Of a stretch of DNA of 64,000 nt, positions 19,201 to 26,499 are shown one piece after another. The translations under genes and the position numbers were made by a program. This DNA comes from Deltaproteobacteria bacterium (GTDB lineage: Bacteria > Desulfobacterota > Desulfobacteria > Desulfobacterales > Desulfosarcinaceae), in the NCBI GenBank assembly GCA_021824175.1, contig JAKALP010000008.1, positions 185,603 to 249,602 on the forward strand, read 5' to 3'. Each line of letters starts with the position of its first letter. The stretch's first letter is position 1. Under the pieces are notes generated by a model that saw only the letters and a list, made by a program, of their open reading frames with translations, was not told the DNA's origin and did not search any database.

Positions 19201-19628
19201 GCGCCCAGGGGAATCACCAACTCCTGGGTGCCGGTCACGCCCAAGATGACGCTAGTTCTGCTGCGGTCAAAAGAACGTCCTTTATCGTTGCCGTACCCAG
19301 CATCTTCAAGGGCCTGTTTGGCCACTACCAAGCCAAGCAACTGGGAAGTGTCCGTGGCTTCCAGGGCCGAAGGGGGAATGCCGAATTCAGTGGGATCAAA
19401 ATCGATGCGTGGTAAATATCCTCCCCGATTGCAATAAATATGATCCGGTTTTTTGGGGTCTGGATCAAAATATTCACATAAGTGTTGATGGGTTTCGGGT
19501 GGATCACTGATGGCATCAATGCCGTGCATCAGCAGCCGCAAAAAAGCTTTGGCATCCCTGGATTGAGCGAACATGCACCCGATACCGATGATAGCAATAG
19601 GTAAATGATGGGGTTGTGAAGGTTTCAT
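13155..19628 (-). CDS. pfaA: PUFA synthase-type megasynthase PfaA (KS-AT-ACP-ACP-KR-DH)
   Basis: This 2157-residue multidomain enzyme matches PfaA of polyunsaturated fatty acid synthases. In order: ketosynthase, about 1-465, with Cys212 in VDAACASS, EAHGTGT and SNIGHTKAAAG; acyltransferase, about 575-880, with GQGSQYIGMG and Ser679 in GHSYGE; a Gln-rich linker; two acyl carrier domains with phosphopantetheine sites at Ser1184 and Ser1290 (each LGIDSIKR); ketoreductase, about 1430-1830, with VVVSGGGRGV and a Ser...DYSMANEA catalytic region; and a PKS-type dehydratase, about 1870-2150, with HMLDGRPVVP (His1883) and DCAFQ. It would carry out the iterative condensation, reduction and dehydration of a long acyl chain in the cytoplasm. 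Two carrier domains are few; known PfaA proteins often have four to nine. It is divergent from a MerR-like gene. Confidence 0.93.
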   Translation of the reverse strand: MKPSQPHHLPIAIIGIGCMFAQSRDAKAFLRLLMHGIDAISDPPETHQHLCEYFDPDPKKPDHIYCNRGGYLPRIDFDPTEFGIPPSALEATDTSQLLGLVVAKQALEDAGYGNDKGRSFDRSRTSVILGVTGTQELVIPLGARLGHPTWRRALMESGIDKHKAEEVIERISQGFVSWQENSFPGLLGNVVAGRIANRLDLGGTNCVVDAACASSMSAIHMAIMELSAHRSDMVLTGGVDTINDAFMHMCFSKTHILSATGDIRPFSQNADGTALGEGIGMVVLKRLDDAQRDGDRIYAVIKGLGSASDGKSQSIYAPRESGQALALRRAYDLADVAPESIELVEAHGTGTRVGDQVEFKALCEVFGAKSSNGNRCALGSVKSNIGHTKAAAGTAGLIKTALSLYHKIIPPTLKAQPVDAKLGVEQSPFYINHNLRPWPAIDGQIRRAGVSAFGFGGSNFHAVLEEYDQRKGEPSWNGDVEIVAFSAATKPVLADQLRQFEEEFSSNHTTADLNLIARLAAQSRQTFDINSAHRLLMLVFSTDKIDILHKRCEEARQKLQQEPKPATPSDAIFLGSEAHRGAIAFMFPGQGSQYIGMGRDLVNCFPASLEAFQEAQQNLAADYPLNEYVFPRMAGEEKSYEERLRHTAIAQPAIGAISVAMLEALAHFGITPAATCGHSYGELVALYAAGWIDRQTLWKLSTARGRLMAQAGETTEDAGKMLAVSAPLDQLAQMVKAAKLPVVLANRNSPSQGVLSGASAAIDAIEAQCQQKGWKCVGLPVAAAFHSHLVADAQIPFAEVVDKIAITPGAIPVMSNSRGHAYPADANQAKTILGAQLARPVDFVADVEQLYAQGIRTFIEVGPKSILTRLVQTTLQGREFNALALDRSNGRQKGLVDLASLIAQLAAWGYPVRLDQWEKPLIDTRTPRMRVPLSGANYRNPVAPMRAKPVQAGSHQKDIDNSAFKMEPVRIKVPVPNNEAPAHGVPPAIRPQNQNTKRPQGPIFQREVMDNSNKNYLTQALGAVQQSLAAMQALQAQTTQAHQKYLETQTEAQRTLQQMVHSTQQLTAAFMGGKGLEFSVPAPLPRINSTVTKELKPLGTVNISAPSSTPNPAPQIASHPKSATPIPANNPPSAVDTASSTAFGAAPSAAIADSLISIVSQLTGYPTEMLGLDMDIESDLGIDSIKRVEILSALEEKMPHLPKVTPDLVGTLKTLGQICDYLNAGASKSTSATVLPENRLVAANPAIGSTSSGTLEIQGALITIVSQLTGYPTEMLGLEMDIESDLGIDSIKRVEILSALEEKMPHLPKVTPDLVGSLKTLGQICGYLSNNQPPTSATVPVLTPNTTKATPLQSDEPTQATLPRYEIKIIDRPLVHGSTFCAAPEQMVAIVSEDESSAYTLTTALSESGCPARHFSVQEDLADATQLAGLVLMAPIAAQEAFRWAQRCAPHLQKASQCGPAIFHTVTQLDGAFGFSGRPLNSPEQGALAGLVKTAALEWPAVRCRAYDIACHWTNPEQAYKSLAQEIIRGFDEPSMEIGLSPDTRIGLDMVSTTVPSFEGIDLKPDDVVVVSGGGRGVTAAATLALAAQSPCGIALLGRSPHPHSEPEWLMDLLEEGQIKQAILRHEFKDRPASPKVLEQRYRQLMANREILTTLNQLSQLGVKVNYYSQDVAQTAALQDTMALIRKNMGPIKALIHGAGVLEDRLIVDKTMEQFQSVYQTKVGGLLSLLKATKDDHLRYLVLFSSVSARMGNVGQVDYSMANEAINKLALQESHVRTNCKVIAINWGPWDGGMVTPSLRRNFESHGIPLIPLRAGAKALVAEMGAASNGSVEVVIGGALRPESSMTITPPKTVATTDCHEDTLSQTAKREIDLDRCPVLQSHMLDGRPVVPLALITEWLAHGALHANPGLVLHGMDHLRLLKGITLDEPAKTIRLMAGSPKRKEKHYEVDVQIRGGGQNGHAQVHSSAKAILTDRLPSAPAFEENGHFKRSSKVPSLEQIYDQVLFHGDHFRGIQQIIRLSKHGMTAKVLCAPPPEKWLNEPLRSRWIADPLVLDCAFQMAIVWCHQQKGVVSLPSYAAAYRQYRDRFPTEGVSAVMEVIQATDRKLIADFTFLDQEKQIIARMSGYEAIMDKGLFRAFGIKVTEQEQRQASLPVV

Positions 19629-19804
19629 GTCTTAAATCAATCTTATGAGGGAAAATAAGGAAAAACTCTTTGGTCTGAAAATGATCCTATTGCGCATATT
19701 TTCCGGCAGCTAACTTACGAGCTGGTCCAAGGGGAAATTGTTGCTGCGATTGGAAATACATAATCCATCGGTTATTAATTTTCAATACTTGAAGAAAAAC
19801 TTAT

Positions 19805-19827
19805 TAGTTGTTAAATAGATATAACTA
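19805..19827. promoter_or_regulatory. Inverted repeat in the pfaA/regulator divergent region
   Basis: TAGTT (19805-19809) and AACTA (19823-19827) form an inverted repeat, TAGTTGT...ATAACTA, with an AT-rich centre. It lies about 20 bases before the MerR-like gene and within the 219-base region shared with pfaA. It could be an operator of that regulator. The arms are short, so this is only a candidate. Confidence 0.3.
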
Positions 19828-19847
19828 CTGAACAAAGCTGATAAGAA

Positions 19848-20381
19848 ATGATTTATTATAATAGTAGATATTTATCCGAAAAACTGGGGATCAACCTGGC
19901 AAAGTGGAAACGCTGGTCACGAGAATTTCTTGACCCGGACCCTTTAGGAGGGCTGCAATCTGGGGTTACTCGCCAGTATAGCTTGCGAGATGCGTTTAAG
20001 GTCTATTTTGGAGGCTATCTGGTCAACACATTGAAGTTTACCATTCCAGAAGCATTGACGATCATTTCCGATCTTACTCCATGGCTGAGAGCAAATGGAT
20101 TCTTCAGCCTCGATACGAAGCTCCGACAATCGGATCAGAGTGCGAGACCGATTCACCATCTTTACATTTGCACCCTGGGGAACCTTCAATTCGCGTATGC
20201 AATTCGAACAATTATTCGGCTGGACAAGGGAGGGCAAATCGAAGAGCAACAAACTGAGCTTTATTCAGTAGCCCTTATCAATGCAAATACTGATCCCCTG
20301 TCGGCAGGGATTTGCACCAGCGCGGAGGTGGTGGTTCTATCCGTTTTGTACAATAGATTCTGTAAGCAGATTATGCAGTGA
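19848..20381 (+). CDS. MerR-like helix-turn-helix protein, candidate pfa regulator
   Basis: The 177-residue protein starts with a MerR-type winged helix pattern (RYLSEKLGINLAKWKRWSRE, then TRQYSLRDAFKVYFGGYLV). In this pattern a short HTH is followed by an [R/T]xYSxxD segment. The remaining 100 or so residues form an unrecognised domain (LYICTLGNLQFAYAIRTII) that could bind a ligand. It is divergent from pfaA and convergent with pfaD, so a role in controlling PUFA synthase genes is a reasonable inference. The ATG at 19848 has a weak Shine-Dalgarno sequence. I know no characterised homologue. Confidence 0.65.
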   Translation: MIYYNSRYLSEKLGINLAKWKRWSREFLDPDPLGGLQSGVTRQYSLRDAFKVYFGGYLVNTLKFTIPEALTIISDLTPWLRANGFFSLDTKLRQSDQSARPIHHLYICTLGNLQFAYAIRTIIRLDKGGQIEEQQTELYSVALINANTDPLSAGICTSAEVVVLSVLYNRFCKQIMQ

Positions 20382-20389
20382 CGCTGCTC

Positions 20390-22093
20390 TTACGCCTGTA
20401 ATCTCTGCTCGATTTCTTGAGCCGGCATCGGCCTGATCATTGATACTTCCATCGGCACCTCCACACCTTGAGTGCGCAGCCAGCTGCATCGCAACACATA
20501 CGTCGCACCATAAAGGAGATTCAGACTGACTTCGGCTGTCCGGCGATTGGCTGCTTTTTCCATAAAGGAGCCTTTACACCAGGCATTGAATGCGCCCATA
20601 GCCGGACCACACCAGATCTGGTAGTCCATGCGGCGGCTGGGCTCGCCCCGCTTGGCCCATAGGGAGGCTTGGCCCAAATAGGATCTGAAGACCAGCGCCA
20701 TTTTATGTTTGGGATCGCGTTCGGCCACTGCGATTTGGGAAGGGTCACGCTGTTCAAAAAAACGTTTGGTTTGTTCCCAGTTTTGGTCAAAGGTGCATTG
20801 CAAGAAATCCCTTTCAACCATGGCCCGGGCCTGGGCCGGAATCTGATCATAACGATCATAGGTCCGGTAAATATCGTAGAGTTTGGCTGCCCGCATGGCA
20901 AACATGGTGCCGCGCTTGAGCACTTGGACCTTAACTCCCATCTCAAACATGTCGGCTGAAGGAGCCATGATCACGTCAGCCTGTTCGGCGTGAATTAGAA
21001 GATCGCGTACGGCGTCGGAGGTGTCAGCCTCCACGCAGCTTTGATTGACGGAGCCGGTCAGGACGTAGGCCGCGCCCATGGCAAAAGCCGCGGCCGAGGA
21101 TTCGGGCGTCGCGATTCCGCCGGCCAATCCCACCCGAAGGGGCATCGCAAACTTATATTGGCGCATCGCTTCGTCGCGTAAAGTCGTGAAGGTCGGTAAA
21201 AGCAAAATCGCCGGTCGGTTGTCGGTATGGCCTCCCGAATCCGCTTCGGCGGTCATATCCTGAGCTATGGGAATATGCTTGGCCAATTGGGCTTCCTGTT
21301 CGGTGATTTTGCCTTGTTGCACCAAGTCACGAAGAATCTTTTCCGGTGGTGGTTCAAAGAAACGCCGGGCGACTTCCACGCGGGAAACTTTGGCCACCAC
21401 GCGATTAGGAACCACGATTCGTCCATCAGGGGCTTGGTGGATTCCTTTGACCCGGAAGTATACCAAGGCCTGGGTGAGCCCAAGGAAAGCAGATGCTTCG
21501 ATCAGCCGCACACCCCGGGAGAGGTAGAGATCCACCACCGCTTGTTCCAGCTTTAGGTCATGGGGGGTATGAATCAGGTTGAAACCGAAAGGCATGGTGT
21601 TGTTCTCGGATTTCAAGCGATCAATGGCAGAAGCCACTTGTTGCAGGGATAAACCACCCGCGCCAAAGAAGCCGATAAAGCCATTGCGGCCGGCGGCCTG
21701 CACCATTTCCACCGAGGTGATGCCATTGGCCATGGATCCGGCGACATAAGCGTATTTGATGCCCAAATCTTTTTTAAACCCCGGATCACCCAGATCCGTT
21801 GGCAGCAGCTCAGGAGCGAATCCTAGAAGTTTGTTGTCGTCTTTCAGCCCGTCGAGTGCTTCGCCCCACACACAGGTGCCGGTGTGGGTCACCGCCATGC
21901 CCTTAGGCGTGGCAACGACATAAACCGGCCGCCCCACATTGGCCATTGCTGTTTTGAAGGCATCGACACCATAATTCAATGCATTGGGATCACCCTGCCA
22001 CTTTTTTATCATCGCCTTGCCACCCATTTCAGACACCGCCTGCTTAAGAAAGTTTCGAGATTTAGGGGGGGGGACCGTATTAATAATTCTCAT
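20390..22093 (-). CDS. pfaD: PfaD-type trans-acting enoyl reductase of PUFA synthase
   Basis: The protein of about 567 residues is an FMN-dependent enoyl reductase of the 2-nitropropane dioxygenase-like TIM-barrel family. Diagnostic parts are GIKYAYVAGSMANGI, GFIGFFGAGGLSL, FGFNLIHTPHD and RVGLAGGIATPESSAAAF. In Pfa systems PfaD reduces enoyl-ACP intermediates during selected cycles, which creates the methylene-interrupted pattern. An upstream in-frame TTG at 22141 extends the frame, but it coincides with the -35 element of a promoter candidate; ATG 22093 is preferred. It lies after xerD on the same strand and converges with the MerR-like gene (8-base gap). Confidence 0.92.
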   Translation of the reverse strand: MRIINTVPPPKSRNFLKQAVSEMGGKAMIKKWQGDPNALNYGVDAFKTAMANVGRPVYVVATPKGMAVTHTGTCVWGEALDGLKDDNKLLGFAPELLPTDLGDPGFKKDLGIKYAYVAGSMANGITSVEMVQAAGRNGFIGFFGAGGLSLQQVASAIDRLKSENNTMPFGFNLIHTPHDLKLEQAVVDLYLSRGVRLIEASAFLGLTQALVYFRVKGIHQAPDGRIVVPNRVVAKVSRVEVARRFFEPPPEKILRDLVQQGKITEQEAQLAKHIPIAQDMTAEADSGGHTDNRPAILLLPTFTTLRDEAMRQYKFAMPLRVGLAGGIATPESSAAAFAMGAAYVLTGSVNQSCVEADTSDAVRDLLIHAEQADVIMAPSADMFEMGVKVQVLKRGTMFAMRAAKLYDIYRTYDRYDQIPAQARAMVERDFLQCTFDQNWEQTKRFFEQRDPSQIAVAERDPKHKMALVFRSYLGQASLWAKRGEPSRRMDYQIWCGPAMGAFNAWCKGSFMEKAANRRTAEVSLNLLYGATYVLRCSWLRTQGVEVPMEVSMIRPMPAQEIEQRLQA

Positions 22094-22113
22094 GATCGAG
22101 ATTAGGCCGGGGC

Positions 22114-22141
22114 ATATTAACATTAAAGTATAACGTGTCAA
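22114..22141 (-). promoter_or_regulatory. Candidate sigma-70 promoter for pfaD
   Basis: On the minus strand TTGACA (22141-22136) is followed after 16 bases by TAATAT (22119-22114), about 20 bases before the pfaD ATG at 22093. The -35 box is perfect and the -10 box matches four of six. It directly follows the xerD stop codon. If used, pfaD has its own promoter and a very short leader. Confidence 0.4.
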
Positions 22142-22146
22142 TCATT

Positions 22147-23055
22147 TCATCCCCGCGGATGAAATTGATGATGGATCTCAATAAGACGCTTTTGGGCGAC
22201 GTGGGTATAGATCTGGGTGGTTGCGATATCCACATGCCCCAACATCACTTGAACGGCCCTTAAGTCGGCGCCGCCCTCGAGGAGATGGCTGGCAAATGAA
22301 TGCCGCAGGCTATGAGGAGTAATTCTTTTCCGGATGCCGGCCTTAAGAGCATATTGGCGCAGCATTTTCCAAAATCCCTGGCGGGTCATGGGTTTGCCGC
22401 CCCAGGCAGGGAAAAGAATAGGGCTAACCTGATTTTTCAATAGCAGCGGCCGTCCTTCAGTGAGATATTGCCGCAAACACGAAATAGCTTTACTGCCGAT
22501 GGGAACGATCCGCTCCTTGCTTCCTTTCCCCAGGACCCGCACAAATCCTGCTTCCAGGTTCACGGCGGCCAAATTCACTCCGACCAATTCCGAAACCCGC
22601 AGTCCGGCCGCATAGAGCAGCTCCAGCATGGCGGCATCGCGCAGTCCCTTGGGCGCTTGCCGGTTGGGAACGCTCAGCAATCGTTCTACTTCTTCTACAT
22701 TAAAAACTTCCGGGAGTTTGAGGCCGCTTTTGGGGAGATCAATCAGCTTGGCCACATTGCTCGAAATTTTTCCTGACTGCATTAAAAATTGGAAGAAACC
22801 GCGAATGGCCACCAGGTGCCGTGCCCTGGTCTTTGGACCATGGCCAGTATTGCGCAGATCGATCACATATTTTAACAGAGCAGCCGTGTCGACTTCATCA
22901 ACGAGGGTGATATTCTGCTCCGAAAGAAAAAGAAGAAAAGCATTCAAATCACCGGCGTAAGCCTCCACGCTCTTGGCCGCCAGCCCTTTTTCCACCAGGA
23001 TATAATTTAGGTATTCATCGACCCACTGATGAAGGGTTTCGCTATTTTTCGACAT
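22147..23055 (-). CDS. xerD: Site-specific tyrosine recombinase XerD
   Basis: The protein has 302 residues, the normal XerC/D length. The N-terminal SAM-like DNA-binding domain (YLNYILVEKGLAAKSVEAYAG) is followed by the catalytic domain. All signature residues are visible: Arg in AGLRVSELVG, Lys in GKGSKERIVP, HSLRHSFASHLL, LGHVDIATTQ and the nucleophile Tyr in TQIYTHV. It resolves chromosome dimers at dif with XerC. Housekeeping context (next to a peptidase gene, no phage genes nearby) favours XerD over a phage integrase. It is 15 bases downstream of the M24 peptidase gene, probably in one operon. Confidence 0.93.
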   Translation of the reverse strand: MSKNSETLHQWVDEYLNYILVEKGLAAKSVEAYAGDLNAFLLFLSEQNITLVDEVDTAALLKYVIDLRNTGHGPKTRARHLVAIRGFFQFLMQSGKISSNVAKLIDLPKSGLKLPEVFNVEEVERLLSVPNRQAPKGLRDAAMLELLYAAGLRVSELVGVNLAAVNLEAGFVRVLGKGSKERIVPIGSKAISCLRQYLTEGRPLLLKNQVSPILFPAWGGKPMTRQGFWKMLRQYALKAGIRKRITPHSLRHSFASHLLEGGADLRAVQVMLGHVDIATTQIYTHVAQKRLIEIHHQFHPRG

Positions 23056-23070
23056 CGCATCGTCCAGGAA

Positions 23071-24189
23071 CTATATCTGGTCAATGAAGCAGCTGGTGCT
23101 TAAGTGATTCAGCACTCGGGGGCCATCGGCCTCAACCACAACCTGGTTTTCAATGCGCACTCCTCCCCAACCCGGTAGATAGATGCCGGGTTCCACCGTC
23201 ACCAGCATACCCTCCTGAAGAACGGTTTCCCTAAGAGGACTCAATCGTGGCGCTTCATGCACAGCCAGGCCGGTCCCATGCCCCAACCCATGGCCGAATT
23301 TGCCTTCATACCCGTTTTGATGGATATGATCACGGGCTTTTGCATCCACATCTTTGCTGCTGATTCCCGATTTAATCGCTGCAATGGCTTTTTGCTGGGC
23401 ATCAAGAGTAGTGCGATAGACTTGTTTGAAAGTGTCATCCGGTGAGCCGATCACAACGGTTCGCGAGGTGTCGGAGCAGTATCCATTCAATTTGGCGCCC
23501 CAGTCAAAAAGAATAGGCTCCCCGGCTTGAATTTCTCTGTCACTGGGAATGGCATGGGGCAGGGCGCTGTTGGGTCCGGCGGCTACAATCACCGGGAAAG
23601 AGAGCGCATCAGCGCCGGCCTGGCGCATTCCCATCTCCATGGCCCAGGCGATCTGTTTTTCGCTCATACCGGGTTTGAGGGTCTTAACCACATGACGGTA
23701 GACCTCTTCGGCGATATGCAGTGCCTTGGCCGTTTTTTGGATCTCATCTTCAGACTTGATAACTCGCAAAGATTCGACAAATTCTTCAAAAGGGATAAGT
23801 TCCACCTTTTGGGAATTAGCATCGAGCTCTTTTAAGAAATTCCGATGCTGCTGGACTGAGACCCTCACACTCTCAAATCCCATTTTACGGATGCTGAGCT
23901 TGGCCGCCAAAGCAGCCAGCTCCTTGGACAGTCCATTGCGGTAGATAATGGTTTCAAACAGGGGGGCTTCCTGCTGGGCCTGCAGCTCGAATCTTGAGTC
24001 CGTGGCCAGCACCTGAGAGTCCGCAGTAATGATCAAGACACCGGCCGACTCATCAAAATGATGATCTTCGCCGGTAAATCCGCTCAAATAGCGGCGGTTT
24101 TCCTCGGTCATCACCAAAAGAGCGTCAATTGCGTTTTGGCTCATTCGATTGCGAACTTCGCTTAATCTATCTCGGAAAATTTGCGACAT
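23071..24189 (-). CDS. M24 family Xaa-Pro aminopeptidase/dipeptidase
   Basis: The 372-residue protein has a creatinase-like N-terminal domain (MSQIFRDRLSEVRNRMSQ; YLSGFTGEDHH) and a pita-bread metalloprotease domain. The metal-ligand motifs are visible: LFDWGAKLNGYCSDTSRTVV (two Asp), GHGLGHGTGLAVHEAPRL (His), TVEPGIYLPGWGG (Glu) and VRIENQVVV (Glu). It removes N-terminal residues before proline or cleaves X-Pro dipeptides in the cytoplasm. PepP versus PepQ cannot be decided from the sequence alone. It is followed directly by xerD. Confidence 0.9.
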   Translation of the reverse strand: MSQIFRDRLSEVRNRMSQNAIDALLVMTEENRRYLSGFTGEDHHFDESAGVLIITADSQVLATDSRFELQAQQEAPLFETIIYRNGLSKELAALAAKLSIRKMGFESVRVSVQQHRNFLKELDANSQKVELIPFEEFVESLRVIKSEDEIQKTAKALHIAEEVYRHVVKTLKPGMSEKQIAWAMEMGMRQAGADALSFPVIVAAGPNSALPHAIPSDREIQAGEPILFDWGAKLNGYCSDTSRTVVIGSPDDTFKQVYRTTLDAQQKAIAAIKSGISSKDVDAKARDHIHQNGYEGKFGHGLGHGTGLAVHEAPRLSPLRETVLQEGMLVTVEPGIYLPGWGGVRIENQVVVEADGPRVLNHLSTSCFIDQI

Positions 24190-24320
24190 GGTTTGTCTCC
24201 GTTAACGCCTTTATCCTTTTGACTTCCATTCTGGGCTTTGCCTATAATGCCGCCGTTGTCCCGACCGGTTGATTATAACATGATTTATTAACGATCTTTA
24301 CACGATAAGGCAATTCAAAC

Positions 24321-24704
24321 ATGGATATCATTACCCATCAGGCCATCGATCCGGATCTTTGCGGTCGAGCCCTGGAAGTTGAGAAAGGGTACAGCCGCGT
24401 TGAGTTATTGACTTCCCAGGCCATGGCCGCCGATCGTTCCGGTCTGGTCCACGGTGGTTTTATCTTCGGGTTGGCCGATTACGCGGCCATGATCGCCGTC
24501 AACCACCCTAATGTGGTATTGGGTGCGGCCGACGTCAAGTTCCTCAAACCCGTGAGAGTGGCTGAGACTGTGATCGCCGAAGCCCGGGTGGAAGAAGTGC
24601 AGGGCAAGAAACATTGGGTGGCGGTTTCGGTATCGCATGATAATGAAACGGTGTTCCAAGGGATGTTTACCTGTTTTGCGCTGGAAAAACATGTCCTGGG
24701 TTAG
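24321..24704 (+). CDS. Hotdog-fold thioesterase-like protein (PaaI type)
   Basis: The 127-residue single hotdog domain has the PaaI-like signature GLVHGGFIFGLADYAAMIAV, followed by the strand VLGAADVKFLKPVRVAETV. Members hydrolyse acyl-CoA thioesters or act as binding proteins. The substrate is not evident. It lies 16 bases upstream of gltX on the same strand and AAGG precedes the ATG. With long-chain acyl pathways nearby a role in acyl-CoA turnover is conceivable, but this is speculation. Confidence 0.82.
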   Translation: MDIITHQAIDPDLCGRALEVEKGYSRVELLTSQAMAADRSGLVHGGFIFGLADYAAMIAVNHPNVVLGAADVKFLKPVRVAETVIAEARVEEVQGKKHWVAVSVSHDNETVFQGMFTCFALEKHVLG

Positions 24705-24720
24705 CTCAAAGGATTGAACC

Positions 24721-26217
24721 ATGGGTTCGGTTGTAGTTCGGTTTGCTCCCAGCCCCACCGGCTATCTGCATATCGGCGGGGCGCGTACAGCTATATTCAA
24801 CTGGCTCTATGCCAGAAAGTACAACGGAAAATTTATTCTGCGCATCGAAGACACCGATGCGGAGCGCTCCACGGTGGAGGCCATTCAAGGCATCCTGGAT
24901 GGGCTGCGGTGGCTGGGCTTGCAATGGGATGAGGGGCCCAATTTTCAAAGTCATTATACTTCTGATCATCTTAGCGCAGCCCATCGGCTTATCGAAAGCG
25001 GATATGCCTACAAGTGTTTTTGCAGTAAAGAGGTTCTGGAAGAAAAGCGGCAGGCAGCCCAGGCGGCAAAAAAAACCTATCAATACGACGGTACTTGCAG
25101 GAACCTTCCGGCTCAAACCATCGCTGATTTGGAGGCTGCCCATCGACCTTATGTCATTCGGCTTAAGGTACCGCGGACCGAGGGGGCTGTTGTCTTTGAT
25201 GATCAGGTATGTGGCCGGGTGGAAAAACGCTATCAGGACATCGAAGATTTCGTGCTGGTGCGGGCCAATGGCATGCCGTTGTATGTGTTGGCCAATGCCG
25301 TGGATGATATCCGCGATGGTGTTACCCATATCATCCGCGGGCAGGATGGTTTAGCCAATACGCCCAAGCAGATATTGGTTTACCAGGGACTTGGCGCGAA
25401 GTTGCCGCTGTTTGCCCATATGTCTTTAACCCTGGACCCCCAAAAGACCAAAATCTCCAAGCGCAAGCATGGCACCCAGGTAGCCATTCACTACTACAAA
25501 GAAAAAGGCTTTTTGCCCTGGGCCATGGTCAATTTTCTCGCTCTGCTGGGCTGGGCCACGCCCGAATCCCGCGAGTTCTTCAGCAAGGAAGAATTGATCC
25601 AGGCCTTTAATCTGGATGGCATTGGGCGCACCAACTCGGTATTCAACATCCAACCCGATGATCCCAAATTTATCACCGATCCCAAACTGCTCAGCATCAA
25701 CGCTCACTACTTGCGCTCTATGCCTATAGAAGAGTTGTTACCTTATTTAAAAGAGCAGCTGCTTGCCAGCAGCTTGTGGAATCCTGCTTTTGAAAAAGAC
25801 CAAAAGCAATGGTTTCTCCATACTGTCGATCTGATTCGCAGCCGTTTTCATCTGCTCACAGATTTTTCCACCCTTGGCGCAGCATATTTCGGTGAAACGT
25901 TTCAGATGGACCAAAGCGCGGTGAAAAAAAATCTATTCGAACAGGGGCGAGTACATCCCTGGATAACCGCTTTGGCCGATGAGCTCGCCGTACTGGACCC
26001 TTTTAATGCCCAAACATTGGAAGCAATGCTGCATTCATTTCTCTCCCGATATCAGCTCAAGCCGGGCAAGCTCATTAATGCCGTACGAACTGCCGTAACC
26101 GGTCAATCCGTTGGACCAGAATTCATACAGGTATTACTCTGCTTGGGCCCAGAACGAATTGCGCGGCGTCTGCGGCAAGTTCCGGGGCTCTCTTTTGATG
26201 TGAAAAACAATTCTTAA
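24721..26217 (+). CDS. gltX: Glutamyl-tRNA synthetase
   Basis: The 498-residue class I synthetase has the HIGH-type motif in APSPTGYLHIGGARTA (about residues 8-23) and the KMSKS-type motif KISKR at 244-248. It charges tRNA-Glu (or tRNA-Gln as well in organisms with the amidotransferase route). AAAGGA precedes the ATG by about seven bases. The C-terminal anticodon-binding helical domain is present. Length and motifs are ordinary. Confidence 0.96.
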   Translation: MGSVVVRFAPSPTGYLHIGGARTAIFNWLYARKYNGKFILRIEDTDAERSTVEAIQGILDGLRWLGLQWDEGPNFQSHYTSDHLSAAHRLIESGYAYKCFCSKEVLEEKRQAAQAAKKTYQYDGTCRNLPAQTIADLEAAHRPYVIRLKVPRTEGAVVFDDQVCGRVEKRYQDIEDFVLVRANGMPLYVLANAVDDIRDGVTHIIRGQDGLANTPKQILVYQGLGAKLPLFAHMSLTLDPQKTKISKRKHGTQVAIHYYKEKGFLPWAMVNFLALLGWATPESREFFSKEELIQAFNLDGIGRTNSVFNIQPDDPKFITDPKLLSINAHYLRSMPIEELLPYLKEQLLASSLWNPAFEKDQKQWFLHTVDLIRSRFHLLTDFSTLGAAYFGETFQMDQSAVKKNLFEQGRVHPWITALADELAVLDPFNAQTLEAMLHSFLSRYQLKPGKLINAVRTAVTGQSVGPEFIQVLLCLGPERIARRLRQVPGLSFDVKNNS

Positions 26218-26309
26218 TTACCCATTCAAGTATCACCCTTACTACCTATCCTTTCTTCATCACCTATTATAATCTACTGAAATAGCCACATTTAATTTTT
26301 TGGTGAATT

Positions 26310-26325
26310 TGGCACACTCATTGAA
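26310..26325 (+). promoter_or_regulatory. Sigma-54-like site upstream of PEP-CTERM gene
   Basis: TGGCACACTCATTGAA matches the -24 half of the RpoN consensus perfectly and has TTG at -12 with correct spacing, but the invariant GC reads GA. In other bacteria many PEP-CTERM genes are controlled by the sigma-54 activator PrsR, which makes the site plausible. The leader to the ATG would be about 165 bases. Confidence 0.35.
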
Positions 26326-26499
26326 TTGAATTTATTCGTATCCATATCGCAGCCCACTCCTCGAAAGAATCCGTTTTTTATTTTTCCGCCTGTTTTACCG
26401 ACCTCCTGAGAATGGCCACTTCTGGATCTGCTCAGAACACTGCCGCGAAGGATTGCTGTTGGTTCATCCTTTATAACCCCCCAACAAAGGAGGAAGACT

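Noticed and set aside
22147..23055. Phage or integron integrase
   Set aside because: Length, motif set and housekeeping neighbours fit XerD; no att sites, phage genes or cassettes are seen.
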